A stretch of DNA of 64,000 nt from Zygosaccharomyces rouxii (GCF_000026365.1 NC_012994.1:434001-498000); one strand, 5' to 3'. Numbered from the stretch's first letter, positions 1 to 10,947 are shown. The notes: generated by a model not told the origin, from the letters alone. Numbers and translations are program-made.

Positions 1-438
1 AGTTGGACCATTGGCTGGTTTTTTACTAGTCGTATTACCACTAGCTTCATTTTTTTTCATCGCAGCTACTTTAGCCCTATACCTTTCTCTTTCCCTTTCT
101 CTTGCCCTAGCCTTCGCCTTAGCAGTTGATTGAGCCTTTCTCTTCCTTGCAGCCTCAGCCTCAGCTTCTTGTTCCATGATATCAGCTACATCTTGCTTTG
201 ATTTCTGCTGTGGTACTCTTTTAGATCTTCTTAGTCCCATAGAATGACTTGACATGTTGGGAGCATTTTCTACCCGTTTTATATTTTCGAAATCATCAAA
301 CGTCAATTGCCCCAATTTCTTTTCATTTGGGGGTTGATCATCACTTGCATTGCCAGTTACATTAGCACTTCCATTCTCCTGGGTATCCGCCGATAATGGC
401 TCTTCTGGCCTCACCGACAAATCTTGAGACTCCGACAT
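1..438 (-). CDS. Partial basic, low-complexity protein, N-terminal 146 residues only
   Basis: The frame opens at an ATG at 438 and runs off the left edge, so only the N terminus is seen. The first ~60 residues are acidic and polar. A short motif follows (LTFDDFENIKRVENAPN, about residues 46-62) and then a strongly basic, Ala/Glu/Arg-rich stretch (RRSKRV, then runs of KARARERERER) that should form a charged helix. The composition suggests a nuclear or nucleic-acid-associated protein, but that is inference. I do not recognise the family. The expected left neighbours of TUL1 in the S. cerevisiae blocks (YKL033W-A, TTI1, PRS3) do not match it. It reads the same way as TUL1, which ends about 320 bases upstream of its start. 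Confidence 0.7.
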   Translation of the reverse strand, partial: MSESQDLSVRPEEPLSADTQENGSANVTGNASDDQPPNEKKLGQLTFDDFENIKRVENAPNMSSHSMGLRRSKRVPQQKSKQDVADIMEQEAEAEAARKRKAQSTAKAKARARERERERYRAKVAAMKKNEASGNTTSKKPANGPT

Positions 439-757
439 CGATTCAAGCAATTTATAATCAATCTAAGTGATCGATCTGAAGCATCTGAAGTAGCATATAG
501 AGAATGGAATTCTCATTACAGGACCATCATTTTATAATTTGAAGCAGGGTAGGCAACTCGCGGCAACTCGTGAGAAACGACCCATAGTAAGAGATTACGA
601 TTACAATAAATTCCGTAGTATAAAGCTATATTACAATGTAAAAATCCTGATTTCCATCACCAATGAATTATCCTTTCATTCATTTGCTTTAACCAATATT
701 AAACTCGTACCAATATTTATATATATATATAAAAAAAAAAATCTGAAAGAATCGCAA
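439..757. other. Intergenic region between TUL1 and the partial left gene
   Basis: It serves as the 3' end of TUL1 and the promoter of the left gene. It is AT-rich, with a TA/A run near 715-740. Open frames here are short and have no recognisable features. I see no RNA gene. Confidence 0.5.
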
Positions 758-3055
758 TCATAACGGTGGTAATGGTGACCTGCACACGGGACATTGTAAT
801 TTGTAACTCATCCAGTTCTCCAAACATTGAGTATGGAAAATATGAGCACATGGTGTTACCATGTATGTTTGTTCATCCACTTTATGAGTCTCTGGCACTT
901 CTTCCACACGAATTGGAACTTCTGACATGCAAATGGCACAATCAATTGTATATCCAGCAGTTGATCCGTGCTCCAAAAGATCTTGTGCTGGCATGGCCTT
1001 GTGATATGAATAACCTTCAGGAATAGATAGTTTGGGTAAGAACCAACGAGATCCCAATATATCTTGAGAATACAAAACTGCAATTTGGAATAAGAGCCAT
1101 AGGCATAGTACAACGACGAATCTCACATTTCGATGATGTCTAAAGACATTAGAAGAATACGTGAACACGTAGACCACTGGTAAAGTTCTGATGAAAGTGG
1201 TACCCAACACAAATTTCCACAAGAGGGGCATTTTATTTTGTCTTCTAACGCCCATAGCCTCGTTCATTCTTTGGTTTCTTAATCTATTTCTTCTTGGAAG
1301 AGTGCCTTTGATGGCATTTCTAAAGATTTGTGGTAACCAATAGGAGTTTAATACAATAATGGCCGAATATTCAAACATCATTCTCACTTTACGAGGCCAC
1401 CACCTAGCGCTCATTGATAAAAGCGTAAAAGAGACTAGCATGAAAAAAAATCTAGCATAAAGAGAACCACTTATGGATGATTCATCTGGAACCACAGCAG
1501 TAGCTGTGTCTGTGTCTTCATTAGTAGAATGACCGCCACGAAGTAAAGTAGAAATACCAACGTTTCTTTCATTGAGCTGAGATGCATAAACGGAGATCAA
1601 ATACCTCGTTTCAAAAACAGATGCTAGAATAAAACATGCAAATGCACTCGTAACAAGCGGTAGATACAATTCAGGTAAGATGCTTGCAGAGAAAAAATAG
1701 ATCGTTGCTAGGGATCCATCCACCAAATTAATCATGGAAAAACAGTAAACTGAAATTTTATTCACACTGGAAGGAGTATTTGTATGGTGCATTTGACACA
1801 GTAACAAGTAAATCTGAGCAATGAATAAACCAATACCAAATAAAAGGTGTGTTCTAATCGACCTTATCTTTAATCCGTACCTCTCACCCTTTGCATCGTG
1901 GAATTCAAGCTCCACACCACAATCCGGAGAGTATAAAATCCCCTTGCTAACGGTAACTGGAGGTAAATGTGATAGATTTGCAGGTCTACCCAATGGCCAA
2001 TTTAATTCGTCATCAATCATCTTGATTTGATCACGTGTATATTGATTCCAAGGGCTTAACTGTAGGAAAACCATATATTCACATTTTAAGATAGATTCGT
2101 CATACCAACTCTGTAAGTCACCCATCGTTAAAGTTTTAACAAAATTGGACTTATCCCAGTATTCTTTTACCGCTTTTTTCAAAGAATCAAATGTATCTTC
2201 ATCATCGTTATCATTATCATTTTGTAAGTTCATATAATGGGGAAATGCAAATAGCGAATGGAATTTCGCACTTTCGGTCATTGCCAAAATTCTACCTCTT
2301 CGTACATCATAAATCGCATTAGTATACAACGAGTGCCTTTCATGTTCACTTTTATCAGAAAGTGAAATTCTTAAATTTAAAAATTTCCATCTATCAGTTT
2401 GAGAATTGAAAAACTTCTTCTTTTGCGATCCCAGTTGTGAAGGAACTTTATCAACATGAGTCAATTGAATAGTCAGTTCACCTGTATCAAACGTTACATT
2501 GTGTAATTCACTATGCGCAGGCCAATCTTTAAAATAAGTTTCACCTTCGGGCGGTGTAACATCTGAAAACTCTGTTGGACTTTCATAAAATCTTGGTACT
2601 GGCATTGGAATTCGTGGGTGTTTATTATTCGAGATTAGTTGAATTCTGCCCAAAAGACTACTAGTGATATTAGGTGGGAAGACATTCTCCTCAGGTTTAT
2701 TCATATTTGGTGACCAAACTTCGTTTTTAACTCTAGTAGTTACATCTTCTGGTAAAATTAGATAATCTTGATTTTGAAACCAACGATCATAGTCTTTAGA
2801 TGGTATCGGATAAGTTGCATTTCTCTGAGGATCATCTTTAACATCATTAAACGACAGTTTAAAACCGGTAATATTACGAAATCCACTATTGTAGCTCATT
2901 TGTTCAAACGACTCATATTCTGTGTTCAATTGTGATTTGAAACTTTGTAATTGATTAAATTCATACTGTGATGATACCCCATCACCACCTGGTGTGGAAA
3001 AGAATAAAAAAAGAATGATAATAATTATCAACAGTGTGTTACCGTCAATTTCCAT
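758..3055 (-). CDS. TUL1: Golgi transmembrane RING ubiquitin ligase Tul1
   Basis: This is the 765-residue orthologue of Tul1 (YKL034W), the membrane E3 of the Golgi/endosome DSC complex that ubiquitinates misplaced membrane proteins. The N terminus (MEIDGNTLL, then IIIIILFLFFS) is a signal anchor. It is followed by a long lumenal domain to about residue 395, a block of membrane segments from about 400 to 690, and a C-terminal RING-H2 domain at 706-758 (CAIC, a CAHIFH core, then CPVC). The ATG at 3055 is chosen because it begins directly at the conserved anchor, and the length equals that of the family. The gene is followed downstream by an unrecognised basic protein and preceded by UGP1 on the same strand, in the S. 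cerevisiae chromosome XI order. Confidence 0.96.
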   Translation of the reverse strand: MEIDGNTLLIIIIILFLFFSTPGGDGVSSQYEFNQLQSFKSQLNTEYESFEQMSYNSGFRNITGFKLSFNDVKDDPQRNATYPIPSKDYDRWFQNQDYLILPEDVTTRVKNEVWSPNMNKPEENVFPPNITSSLLGRIQLISNNKHPRIPMPVPRFYESPTEFSDVTPPEGETYFKDWPAHSELHNVTFDTGELTIQLTHVDKVPSQLGSQKKKFFNSQTDRWKFLNLRISLSDKSEHERHSLYTNAIYDVRRGRILAMTESAKFHSLFAFPHYMNLQNDNDNDDEDTFDSLKKAVKEYWDKSNFVKTLTMGDLQSWYDESILKCEYMVFLQLSPWNQYTRDQIKMIDDELNWPLGRPANLSHLPPVTVSKGILYSPDCGVELEFHDAKGERYGLKIRSIRTHLLFGIGLFIAQIYLLLCQMHHTNTPSSVNKISVYCFSMINLVDGSLATIYFFSASILPELYLPLVTSAFACFILASVFETRYLISVYASQLNERNVGISTLLRGGHSTNEDTDTATAVVPDESSISGSLYARFFFMLVSFTLLSMSARWWPRKVRMMFEYSAIIVLNSYWLPQIFRNAIKGTLPRRNRLRNQRMNEAMGVRRQNKMPLLWKFVLGTTFIRTLPVVYVFTYSSNVFRHHRNVRFVVVLCLWLLFQIAVLYSQDILGSRWFLPKLSIPEGYSYHKAMPAQDLLEHGSTAGYTIDCAICMSEVPIRVEEVPETHKVDEQTYMVTPCAHIFHTQCLENWMSYKLQCPVCRSPLPPL

Positions 3056-3436
3056 AGTGAGGCGTATTTTTGAATTTGGATCTTTTCACACAAGATCCAC
3101 TAGCACATCAACGAATCCTGATGTGGATCCTTAAGTTACTTCTTGTACTTACTTAAGCCTTCGCTTTGGACTTATTGATGATGATTATCATCCAAAGGGG
3201 AACAGGTAATGTGAGTAAGTGAAAAAAGCCTGTTACCCTGCCTCTCAGAATGCAGATCACCGACGACGATACTGCATGCACTGTATTAGGACCTTTTAGG
3301 CGCCCATATCATGGATACAAATATGAAAAGTAATAGATTACAAAAAAAAACTGCTTATTCTAAACAAAGAGAAATCGAGTACAATAATAGTATGAACACA
3401 ATAAAATGGAATAATACCCAACGTATTTGACACATC
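3056..3436. other. Intergenic region, TUL1 promoter and UGP1 3' end
   Basis: It holds the TUL1 upstream region. A direct repeat of 'acttaag' lies near 3140, and a pyrimidine-rich stretch near 3235 reads 'ttaccctgcc'. No RNA gene or conserved coding frame is visible. Confidence 0.4.
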
Positions 3437-4939
3437 CTAATGTTCCAAAATTTGTAAATTACCTGTAATCACTACATTTTCCAATACGGATCCATTAGGA
3501 ATATCGATGCTTTGACCATCAGAACAAACAATAATAACAGTACCTTTCAATGTAACATTCTTACCCAAATTAACATTACCAGTAATGGTTAAATGATCGA
3601 GTTCAACGATCTTTGGGATATGTGGAATTCTTCCATTGAAATCAGAAACTTTTTTGTAGTGTGAACCTAATTTAATCAATGGATTTGGACCAAATCTTGA
3701 TGGATCTAATTTCAAAGATCCATGCTCTAAAAAGAATAAATCAGATTTAACCAAAAGCAGATCAGAACACGTCTTCACAGGCAAAAATCTTGTTCTTGGT
3801 ACAACAACACCATGAGCACCTTCGAAATATCTAATGGCAGCACCACAGGCAGTTTCTAATTGTAAAACGTTAATTTCTTGACCACCGCGCTTTATGGTCT
3901 TTTGGTTAGGAATAATTTCCATTGATAACGAACTTGATTCCACTAATCTTTTAACAGCTTTCAAATTAATCCATAAATTGTTAGTGTTAAAATTCTTGAA
4001 TTTTCTAATATTTTTAAATTCATCAATATGTTCCTTTGGTACTTGTGCAACTTCTAATAGACGAACTTGGCCGTCATAAGAAATTAAAGTACCACCCTTG
4101 ACATCAGCTCTTGTCTTATCAGTCAATTCCATAATATATTCAGCTCCAGTTTCGATCATATGGTTAAGGATCTTGAAATCCACAGTAGCACCCAAATTAT
4201 CACCATTGGAGACAAATAGGATTTCTCTACCTTGAGCTAAAAGAGCATCTAATTCACCCGATGCATGCAACGATTCAAAAAGGTCACCATGACCAGGTGG
4301 GTACCAGGAATCTAATTCATCATCATAATGAGAGGGAACTGGTAATAATGAATCCTTAAAAACACGAGGAAATCTTGATTGGTTAAAAGGTCTAATACGA
4401 ATTCTATTAGCTGAGTATTTTTTAATCAAATGTTCAGTATCCTTATCCGTGTTGAAAGAATTCATTAACAATAGAGGAACATCACTATCGTATTGTCTAT
4501 TCAAATATTCAATTTGTCTCACCGAGAGATCTAAGAATGTGTTTCCATCTCTAACTTCAATAACGGATTTAGGTCCCACACAACCCATTGAAGTACCAAG
4601 GCCACCATTCAATTTAAGAACAGCCAATTTAGAAAGATTTGAAATGTCATCATGTGTAGGTTTCAATGATCCGTAATCGATAACCTCCTCCTGAGTAGGA
4701 GATTTAATTTTTTCCCACAATAAAGTGTTTCCGGATGATTTCTCGACCAAATATCTTCTAAATACTGAGAAAAACGAATCTAATTCGTTTTCAAATCTAT
4801 TACGCAAGTTTTCGTCATCTCTAACAGAATCTGCTAACTTGTTCAAAGCATTTCTCATCTGAGATGCTGCCACCGCATTGGTGTTGTTTTCAAAGGCATA
4901 AGTAGAATGTGTCTTGATATGTTTCTTCTGATACGACAT
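3437..4939 (-). CDS. UGP1: UDP-glucose pyrophosphorylase (UTP-glucose-1-phosphate uridylyltransferase)
   Basis: The 500-residue enzyme makes UDP-glucose from UTP and glucose-1-phosphate in the cytosol, feeding glycogen, trehalose, glucan and protein glycosylation. The nucleotide-binding motif [12 protein letters not shown] lies near residue 108, and the NGDNLGAT metal/substrate motif near residue 243. The C-terminal left-handed beta-helix ([17 protein letters not shown]) is present. Length is almost the same as S. cerevisiae Ugp1 (YKL035W, 499). S. cerevisiae also has a duplicate, YHL012W. Only one copy lies here, as expected for a lineage without the genome duplication. Confidence 0.98.
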   Translation of the reverse strand: MSYQKKHIKTHSTYAFENNTNAVAASQMRNALNKLADSVRDDENLRNRFENELDSFFSVFRRYLVEKSSGNTLLWEKIKSPTQEEVIDYGSLKPTHDDISNLSKLAVLKLNGGLGTSMGCVGPKSVIEVRDGNTFLDLSVRQIEYLNRQYDSDVPLLLMNSFNTDKDTEHLIKKYSANRIRIRPFNQSRFPRVFKDSLLPVPSHYDDELDSWYPPGHGDLFESLHASGELDALLAQGREILFVSNGDNLGATVDFKILNHMIETGAEYIMELTDKTRADVKGGTLISYDGQVRLLEVAQVPKEHIDEFKNIRKFKNFNTNNLWINLKAVKRLVESSSLSMEIIPNQKTIKRGGQEINVLQLETACGAAIRYFEGAHGVVVPRTRFLPVKTCSDLLLVKSDLFFLEHGSLKLDPSRFGPNPLIKLGSHYKKVSDFNGRIPHIPKIVELDHLTITGNVNLGKNVTLKGTVIIVCSDGQSIDIPNGSVLENVVITGNLQILEH

Positions 4940-5615
4940 CTTGGCTCGACGATTACTCTCGCTCTTACTTTATCACCTATATATAACTAGTAAATGTTAA
5001 CTGTAATTGTTTGTTGACTGATCGAATAAATGTTTATTCTTGCTCACACATATGTATATATATATCTACCTCCCCCTTCAAATGAAAACCACTTGACGCG
5101 CCAAACGGAAAAAAAAAAAAAAAAAAAAACGTATCGCGTAGACACAAACAATTCTTGTTTTATTTTTATTTTTATTTTTTCATGACTGCCCCCCCTTGAA
5201 ACCCATGGAGAAGTCGAAACACAGAAAAGAAACGCGAAGAAAAATTTCGCGTCGCGTTGTTTCTATTTTTTAAAAAAAATCTACCGCGCTCAAGGTTCGA
5301 ACGGTGGGGGACAATTTTACTGCGTATCAGATGGAATATGCAGTGTTAGGGGCCGTGTTAAGAAGAGTATGTTTGATAATACAGTTTTAGAACCTCAACA
5401 TTCACTAGGATATGAATCCTTTAAAGTAACACGGTTACACGGAACCGCAGGGACTGGTTTAGAGGCATATTTCAATTCCCTTCCAATTGATGGGGTCATT
5501 ACTCTTGTCCTAGATATACATAAACAGACGCATATACATAATATGCCTGCAAATTCATCTTTCATTTCATTTTCTTCTGAAAAAATTGTATGCCCAAGTT
5601 TCAAAACTCTCCACT
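4940..5615. promoter_or_regulatory. UGP1 promoter and RGT1 3' flank
   Basis: The stretch upstream of UGP1 (read on the minus strand) carries TATA-type AT runs near 4978 and 5052-5064, a 21-base A tract at 5109-5129, C-rich patches near 5070 and 5190, and two CGCGAA elements (5233-5239 and, inverted, 5245-5251) that resemble Swi4/6 sites. AIM26 (YKL037W), which sits between these genes in S. cerevisiae, was not found. A 97-codon frame at 5369-5662 overlaps the end of RGT1 and has no recognisable features. Confidence 0.45.
5109..5129. repeat. Homopolymer A tract, 21 bases
   Basis: An uninterrupted run of 21 A lies in the UGP1 promoter. Such poly(dA:dT) tracts exclude nucleosomes in yeast promoters. 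Confidence 0.9.
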
Positions 5616-8600
5616 TCAAGACCAGCCCAATTCAAAATCGTCCAATAATTTCCAACCGATGAGGACAAACGATTTGAGAGTTGTGATAGTCTCTTGTAAT
5701 TGCGGAGATGATGACGAGGAAGGATATATATGTTTTTTATCTCTCTTGGCAGCCTTTGAATAGTACAATCTCCGCATTATACTATGATCACGATTCAAAG
5801 ATTTAGAAATTGTCTCGGTTGTTGTAATTGTCGCTGTTGCCGACGTATTGTCAGAATCTTGATCCGATAAGTTTACCGGCTTAATCATGTTCAAAAGACT
5901 TGTAATCTGCATCATATCATTCATGCAATTGGATAATTTAACGACTAATTCTTGCGATTGGAAAGTAATCGCTAGTGGATCATTATTATTGTTATTGGCA
6001 GTGTTATGATGCGTACCAGCACACGCCATTACGACTCCAATTAATGAAGCGGGCATTTTCTTCACTAATTCCATAACGTTTCTAATTTCTCTTAACATTG
6101 AGATGCAATAGGGTGAAATAGAACCTCTCAATAAATTGGTTAAACAAGCTTCCGCATTGTCTTGTAAACCTAACAATTTATGATAAAAATCATTACCTGA
6201 ATTTTTACCAGATTCTGCTTGCGACGTGGTAAACTTTCTGCTTGCTGAATTCCCACTATCATCGTGTTCCATCGGTTTCATTGGTCTATAATTATAATCA
6301 ATATGATTTTTTGGGTTGGTCCTCATCATAACAGTAAGAGCTTGTAAAATGATTGATGTCAATTGGCATAACAATTTGATCAATTCCCCACATAATTCCA
6401 TATCAACTGTAGGTAATTCACCAGTTTCTAGATCTTGCAAATTTAGCAAACAATCTACAAATTCTTTTCGAATCAAAATAAATGCCGCCAACAATTGAGC
6501 TAAACTAAAAAGTTCATCATCTTCATCTGTAACTCCTTTTAAAAAATAAGGCGGTATTTCCCAAGTTAACTGGGTACGAGAGAGGTCACATATTGATCTT
6601 CTTTTCATTGAACATTCGGCTAAAAGTTCACCAAATTTAACACTTTGTAAGATGAATTTCATCCTGGTTGGACTCTGATCAACAACCCATTTGGAATTAC
6701 TATGAGGTTTAGTTTGGAAAAATCTTTCCGATGCACCTTCAATGGGCACGTTCAAAAGCTTAGGACCTCCGTATGAACAACATTGTAATGAATCAAAAAT
6801 GATCAATAACACATAGAGCCTTTTAAACGTTATTGAATATCCAGCTTGATCCCAGTTCATGGCGTTATTCTCATCATAAAATCGACTATCGTTGTTATCA
6901 TTATTGGCATTATTACTATTGTTATCATTATTAGTATTGTCGTTATCATTAGAACCACTTTTCGTAGCGTCATCATCTTCATCGTCGTAAAGTAATAACT
7001 CATATACTTTAAAATCTTTGAATATAGTTGTAGACATCCCTAAAACAAACGAATTATCGTATCCCACCACTGCAAGGATATAATTCAGAAGGACAAATGT
7101 AGAAAGATAAATGATTTTAACCTTGGGTGAAATTTTATCTTTATTCTCTCTAAAACTTGGATGAATATCAACAATCTTTTGTAGACATTCATTTAAGGCA
7201 GTAACAAAAACTCCTTGCATTTCTAGGTTATCATCTTTCGAATCGTTACTACCACCACCATTAGAATTTCCTCTAATTTCATTACTTAGTTCTCTTTCCT
7301 TACTATGCGTTAAACTATCGTAAAAATGTCCAGATCTTCTCTTTAATGTAATACGAATCAGCAATTCTAATGAATTTCTAAACCAAAGAATAACATAATT
7401 ATTAATTTCATGAATGGGTGATATTGGTTGCGTATTAACTAGTAAAATTTCATTTGTAACGGTTTCTTTGTTTAACGGTATTATTGGAAACACCATATGG
7501 ATAAATTCATAATAGATATCTATCAGTTGAATCTCGGGGATTTGACCATAAACAAAACCCGCAGGCGACACAAGGTTACCGCCCAAGAGCGAGTCATTAC
7601 CAGAACTCGAAAATCTTGCCAACGGATATTCACCCGGTTCCGCTTTATTCTCCCCTGAAGAAGCACTAACGGTTCTTCTTTTTTTTATAGTCTTCTGGAA
7701 AGAATTACCCAAAGTCTCCTCTTTATCAGCCGCTTGAACTTGCACCTGCGGTGGAGGCAGATTTTTTGGTTGAACTTTGGGCCATTGAATCGGCTGTTGC
7801 TGTTGTTGGGAAAGACCATTACTATTGGATTGATTCATGGGGACAGACTGATATGGAACCGATGCACTTGGTGACATTCCCTCACTCGCTATCGAGCCAT
7901 GTCTGGAGGGAAACCCATTCGCACCGTATTGAGCAAAAGAATTGTTAAATTTCGAATATGAATACTGTTGTTGTTGTTGTTGTTGCAAAGGTGGTGGAGG
8001 CGGCTGACTAACGTTTTTAAGAGAAGGCGGATTTGACCCTGACTTTCTTCTCAATTCATCTGATTCTTCACCGCCACTATTACGGAACGGCCAATAGCCA
8101 CTATCTGTACTTGAATTATTTGGACCAAAAGTTACCGGTGAATGTAATGGCGGATGCCCGGCTGATGGTGATGCATAAAGCAAATGCTCTTGAGGGATAT
8201 TTACACTTTTAGCTGACATGTCGCTCGATAAAGAATCGATAGAACCTCTTCTTTGACCTTGAAAATCATGATACGGAACTTTCCAAAACTGTTGTTGCTG
8301 AGTAGCGTTTAAATTCGATGGCACAGGGGCAGGTTGCGGTAAATACTGACCCAAGGGCGGCAATAAGACTGAGCCTTGTCTTGAAGAAGGCGAAGAAAAT
8401 TCACCACCACTACCAACAGCAGTAGCAGCAGTATTATTATTTTCACCTGAAATCGATCGGCTTACACTATGTCCTCTAACCGCTCCTTTTGAAGGTCCCC
8501 TTTTCAACTGAATTCTCTCAAAAGCGCAGCTTTCGCCATTTTTCCTACAAGATGTACAAACACCTTTATCATCATCGTAATCACATCTTATCTTTCTCTT

Positions 8601-8816
8601 CCGACATTGATCACACGCACGGGATGCCTTTGTTCTTCGTTTGCTTGCACTTGTATTACCACCACTAGCACCCTGCGAACTCTGTGACTCTACCTCACTA
8701 GCATGAAAGCTGCCATCCCCGCCGGCGTACTCACTGGAATTACTTCTACTCTTCATCATAGCTGCTGACACATCCCTCGTGTTTTCTGAGCCATTATTTT
8801 CACTCATAGGGGTCAT
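5616..8816 (-). CDS. RGT1: Glucose-responsive Zn2Cys6 transcription factor Rgt1
   Basis: This is the orthologue of Rgt1 (YKL038W), the repressor of HXT hexose-transporter genes that leaves DNA when glucose signalling phosphorylates it. The Zn2Cys6 cluster (CDQCRKRKIRC, then CTSCRKNGESC) is at about residues 68-97 of the 1066-residue product. KRGPSKG, SVLLPPL and WKVPYHDFQ blocks, all familiar from Rgt1, follow. The middle is rich in Q and N repeats (Q8 near residue 280, and an N/D tract near 640-670). The C terminus IGWKLLDDFELGWS matches the family. The open frame extends upstream to a TTG at 8879; the first ATG is at 8816, with another at 8807. S. cerevisiae has the paralogue EDS1, so this may represent both functions. 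Confidence 0.95.
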   Translation of the reverse strand: MTPMSENNGSENTRDVSAAMMKSRSNSSEYAGGDGSFHASEVESQSSQGASGGNTSASKRRTKASRACDQCRKRKIRCDYDDDKGVCTSCRKNGESCAFERIQLKRGPSKGAVRGHSVSRSISGENNNTAATAVGSGGEFSSPSSRQGSVLLPPLGQYLPQPAPVPSNLNATQQQQFWKVPYHDFQGQRRGSIDSLSSDMSAKSVNIPQEHLLYASPSAGHPPLHSPVTFGPNNSSTDSGYWPFRNSGGEESDELRRKSGSNPPSLKNVSQPPPPPLQQQQQQQYSYSKFNNSFAQYGANGFPSRHGSIASEGMSPSASVPYQSVPMNQSNSNGLSQQQQQPIQWPKVQPKNLPPPQVQVQAADKEETLGNSFQKTIKKRRTVSASSGENKAEPGEYPLARFSSSGNDSLLGGNLVSPAGFVYGQIPEIQLIDIYYEFIHMVFPIIPLNKETVTNEILLVNTQPISPIHEINNYVILWFRNSLELLIRITLKRRSGHFYDSLTHSKERELSNEIRGNSNGGGSNDSKDDNLEMQGVFVTALNECLQKIVDIHPSFRENKDKISPKVKIIYLSTFVLLNYILAVVGYDNSFVLGMSTTIFKDFKVYELLLYDDEDDDATKSGSNDNDNTNNDNNSNNANNDNNDSRFYDENNAMNWDQAGYSITFKRLYVLLIIFDSLQCCSYGGPKLLNVPIEGASERFFQTKPHSNSKWVVDQSPTRMKFILQSVKFGELLAECSMKRRSICDLSRTQLTWEIPPYFLKGVTDEDDELFSLAQLLAAFILIRKEFVDCLLNLQDLETGELPTVDMELCGELIKLLCQLTSIILQALTVMMRTNPKNHIDYNYRPMKPMEHDDSGNSASRKFTTSQAESGKNSGNDFYHKLLGLQDNAEACLTNLLRGSISPYCISMLREIRNVMELVKKMPASLIGVVMACAGTHHNTANNNNNDPLAITFQSQELVVKLSNCMNDMMQITSLLNMIKPVNLSDQDSDNTSATATITTTETISKSLNRDHSIMRRLYYSKAAKRDKKHIYPSSSSSPQLQETITTLKSFVLIGWKLLDDFELGWS

Positions 8817-10080
8817 AAAACGATCAAAACAATTGTAAAGGTTGTGAAACTGATAATCTTCACTGAAATAAAAACTCAATTCAACGGGAATGAGAATTGC
8901 AACAGGCGATTCTGAAGTTCTTTTGACAGTTTCTCACCAATTCAGTAAGTGCTTCCTCTTAAATCTTGCAAAGTTGGAAGTAACACGTTTAAGTGAATTG
9001 AATTTTTTCAAAACGAAATACCTATAAATTCCCTTACTGGGGTCAATTTTTCTTGTTCTTTCTGTTTGTTATTCGATGATCTATGTGCTTGTATATGAAT
9101 CGAATGCTCTAGTTAAATGTTAAAGGGACCCGGAGAACGACAACGACAACTCCAGGTAAACTGCAATGATGAACGAAGAAAGGCGAAGAGACAAAATGGA
9201 GGAACTACTGGAGAGTTCCAAACACCTTTACGTAATCTCGAGGTATAGAATGAATTGCTAAGATCAACAAATGGTGCTTTATCGAAGACAAAACAAGACA
9301 ATTTATAAGAAAAATGAACCAATGCTACACACAGATCGTAAGACAGTAGGCCTTCTGATTCTTTCTATCATTCTTATTGGATCCTGCTGCGAAACTCTCT
9401 TCACGCTGAAGGAACGGAAGAAATTGTCTACACTTCCAAGCATTTGTCTTATCGATGTACTTCTACGTATGCATATACACATCTACTTCTCCAATTGGCT
9501 CTACCCATAGCTACAGGGCCCTTCTACGTTACTACACTGATGACGTTCTTGATGTTGTTTATTGTTAGTGTTTTCTTGACTATACCTTCCCATAGTGCCT
9601 TCTTTTCTTCCGTGTTCCCCTTATTCCTTTTTTTTATGCTTCTTTTAGGATTTCCCCGGGTTTCCTGTATGCACGAGTCAGGTATCTTTCTCGCAGGATG
9701 GGGAAAAAGGCGGAGAAGTCAGAACATAGTAGGTATGGGTGCTAAGAAATAAACGCGGGGTCGCAATTCTGGGTTCAAATCTTGGGAGAGGAAAATATAT
9801 TTTCAAATGAAAGACGAACTGTACTAATTGATGCAATATGTTTGATGGCAGAGCTCTACCAACTCGAGCACACATCTTATTTAGTGCTTCTCTCTTTGTC
9901 TTTTCCTGCGTTCGAATCTCGTGGGGCTCGCATTAAGGTTTTTCTTTTTTCTTCCCTCTTTCAATTTTTCAATTTTCAACCGTAGTAACATCAAGAGAAA
10001 ATGGAATGCATGTGGAAAAGTGCACATATACTTGAATAGCGAGCAATAGAAATAGACTGTAATACGCTGCCGCCTTCAAG
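8817..10080. promoter_or_regulatory. Long divergent region between RGT1 and OTU2
   Basis: These 1.26 kb hold both promoters. Several short open frames (for example 9271-9510 and 9444-9752) are pyrimidine-rich and have no recognisable domain. Isolated tRNA-like pieces occur: 'gggttcaaat' at 9769-9778, an inverted D-arm-like stretch at 9852-9876, and 'gttcgaatctcg' near 9909. They do not assemble into a folded tRNA. I see no certain RNA gene. Confidence 0.4.
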
Positions 10081-10947
10081 ATGGATGAAATCTTATCAAG
10101 ACATAGAAAGGAGAGTAAAGATCTTCAAAACCGAATAACCGGTATGAAGAAACAGGCAACAAAATCGACTCGTAAACAGGTAATGGCGAAATGTAATGAT
10201 CTTGAACAGGAAATGAAACAGAGGCATGAATTAGAAATCAAGGAGTTTAACGGTGAAATGAAGAACGAAGATGAAGAAGTCACACCAGAAAAACTGCTAG
10301 AACAGCTTTCTATAGATAACGATACACAAAAGACGACGGAGTCCACATCAGCGCCAACGCCAGCGCCTACGTCAGAGCCAAAGAAACGTAGAAATAGACA
10401 AAAGGAGAGATTAGCCAAGAGAGATGCGGAAATTGTAAAGATGAAGCAAGAAGCGGAAGAAGAAGCCTCGAAGCAACCAGATTTGAAGAAGATTGAACAG
10501 GATTCATTAGATCAACTCTGTAATTTGAACCATTTGATGCCGCATGATATCAAACCAGATGGTCATTGTCTTTTTGCATCAATTTTAGATCAATTAACTG
10601 TTCGCCATGGGATTAAAGACTTGGATATCTACAAACTACGTCAATTGGCATGCAATTATATTCGTTCTCACAGCGACGATTTTATACCATATCTTTTTGA
10701 TGAAAATACGATGCAATTACAAAATATTAATGAATATACCGATGAAATGGAGAAGACTGCGAAGTGGGGAGGTGAAATTGAAATCTTAGCACTGTCCAAG
10801 GTTTTTGATTGTCCCATTAGCATTTTAATGAGTGGTAGAGCTACACATATAATCAACGAAGCCGGTGAAAAACCGGAACTGAAATTAATCTACTACAAGC
10901 ATAGTTACGCCCTCGGTGAGCATTATAATTCGTTACACAATGCTTGA
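10081..10947 (+). CDS. OTU2: OTU-domain deubiquitinase Otu2
   Basis: The 288-residue protein is the orthologue of Otu2 (YHL013C), a ribosome-associated OTU cysteine protease acting on monoubiquitinated eS7. The N-terminal half is a charged coiled coil with a basic patch (KKRRNRQKERLAKR, about 101-114). The OTU catalytic core begins at KPDGHCLF with Asp160 and the likely nucleophile Cys163. The C-terminal GEHYNSLH gives the likely catalytic His281. Length is close to S. cerevisiae (307). A Thr/Pro/Ala-rich linker at about 88-100 joins the two halves. The gene is followed by YLF2 on the same strand, the YHL013-YHL014 pairing of chromosome VIII. Confidence 0.94.
   Translation: MDEILSRHRKESKDLQNRITGMKKQATKSTRKQVMAKCNDLEQEMKQRHELEIKEFNGEMKNEDEEVTPEKLLEQLSIDNDTQKTTESTSAPTPAPTSEPKKRRNRQKERLAKRDAEIVKMKQEAEEEASKQPDLKKIEQDSLDQLCNLNHLMPHDIKPDGHCLFASILDQLTVRHGIKDLDIYKLRQLACNYIRSHSDDFIPYLFDENTMQLQNINEYTDEMEKTAKWGGEIEILALSKVFDCPISILMSGRATHIINEAGEKPELKLIYYKHSYALGEHYNSLHNA

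Noticed and set aside
5369..5662. 97-codon frame that might be AIM26 (YKL037W)
   Set aside because: It overlaps the end of RGT1 on the other strand and shows no membrane or family features; position alone is not enough.
9444..9752. 102-codon hydrophobic open frame in the RGT1-OTU2 spacer
   Set aside because: Pyrimidine-rich DNA gives a Phe/Leu/Ser-rich translation by chance; no signal anchor layout or homologue is recognised.
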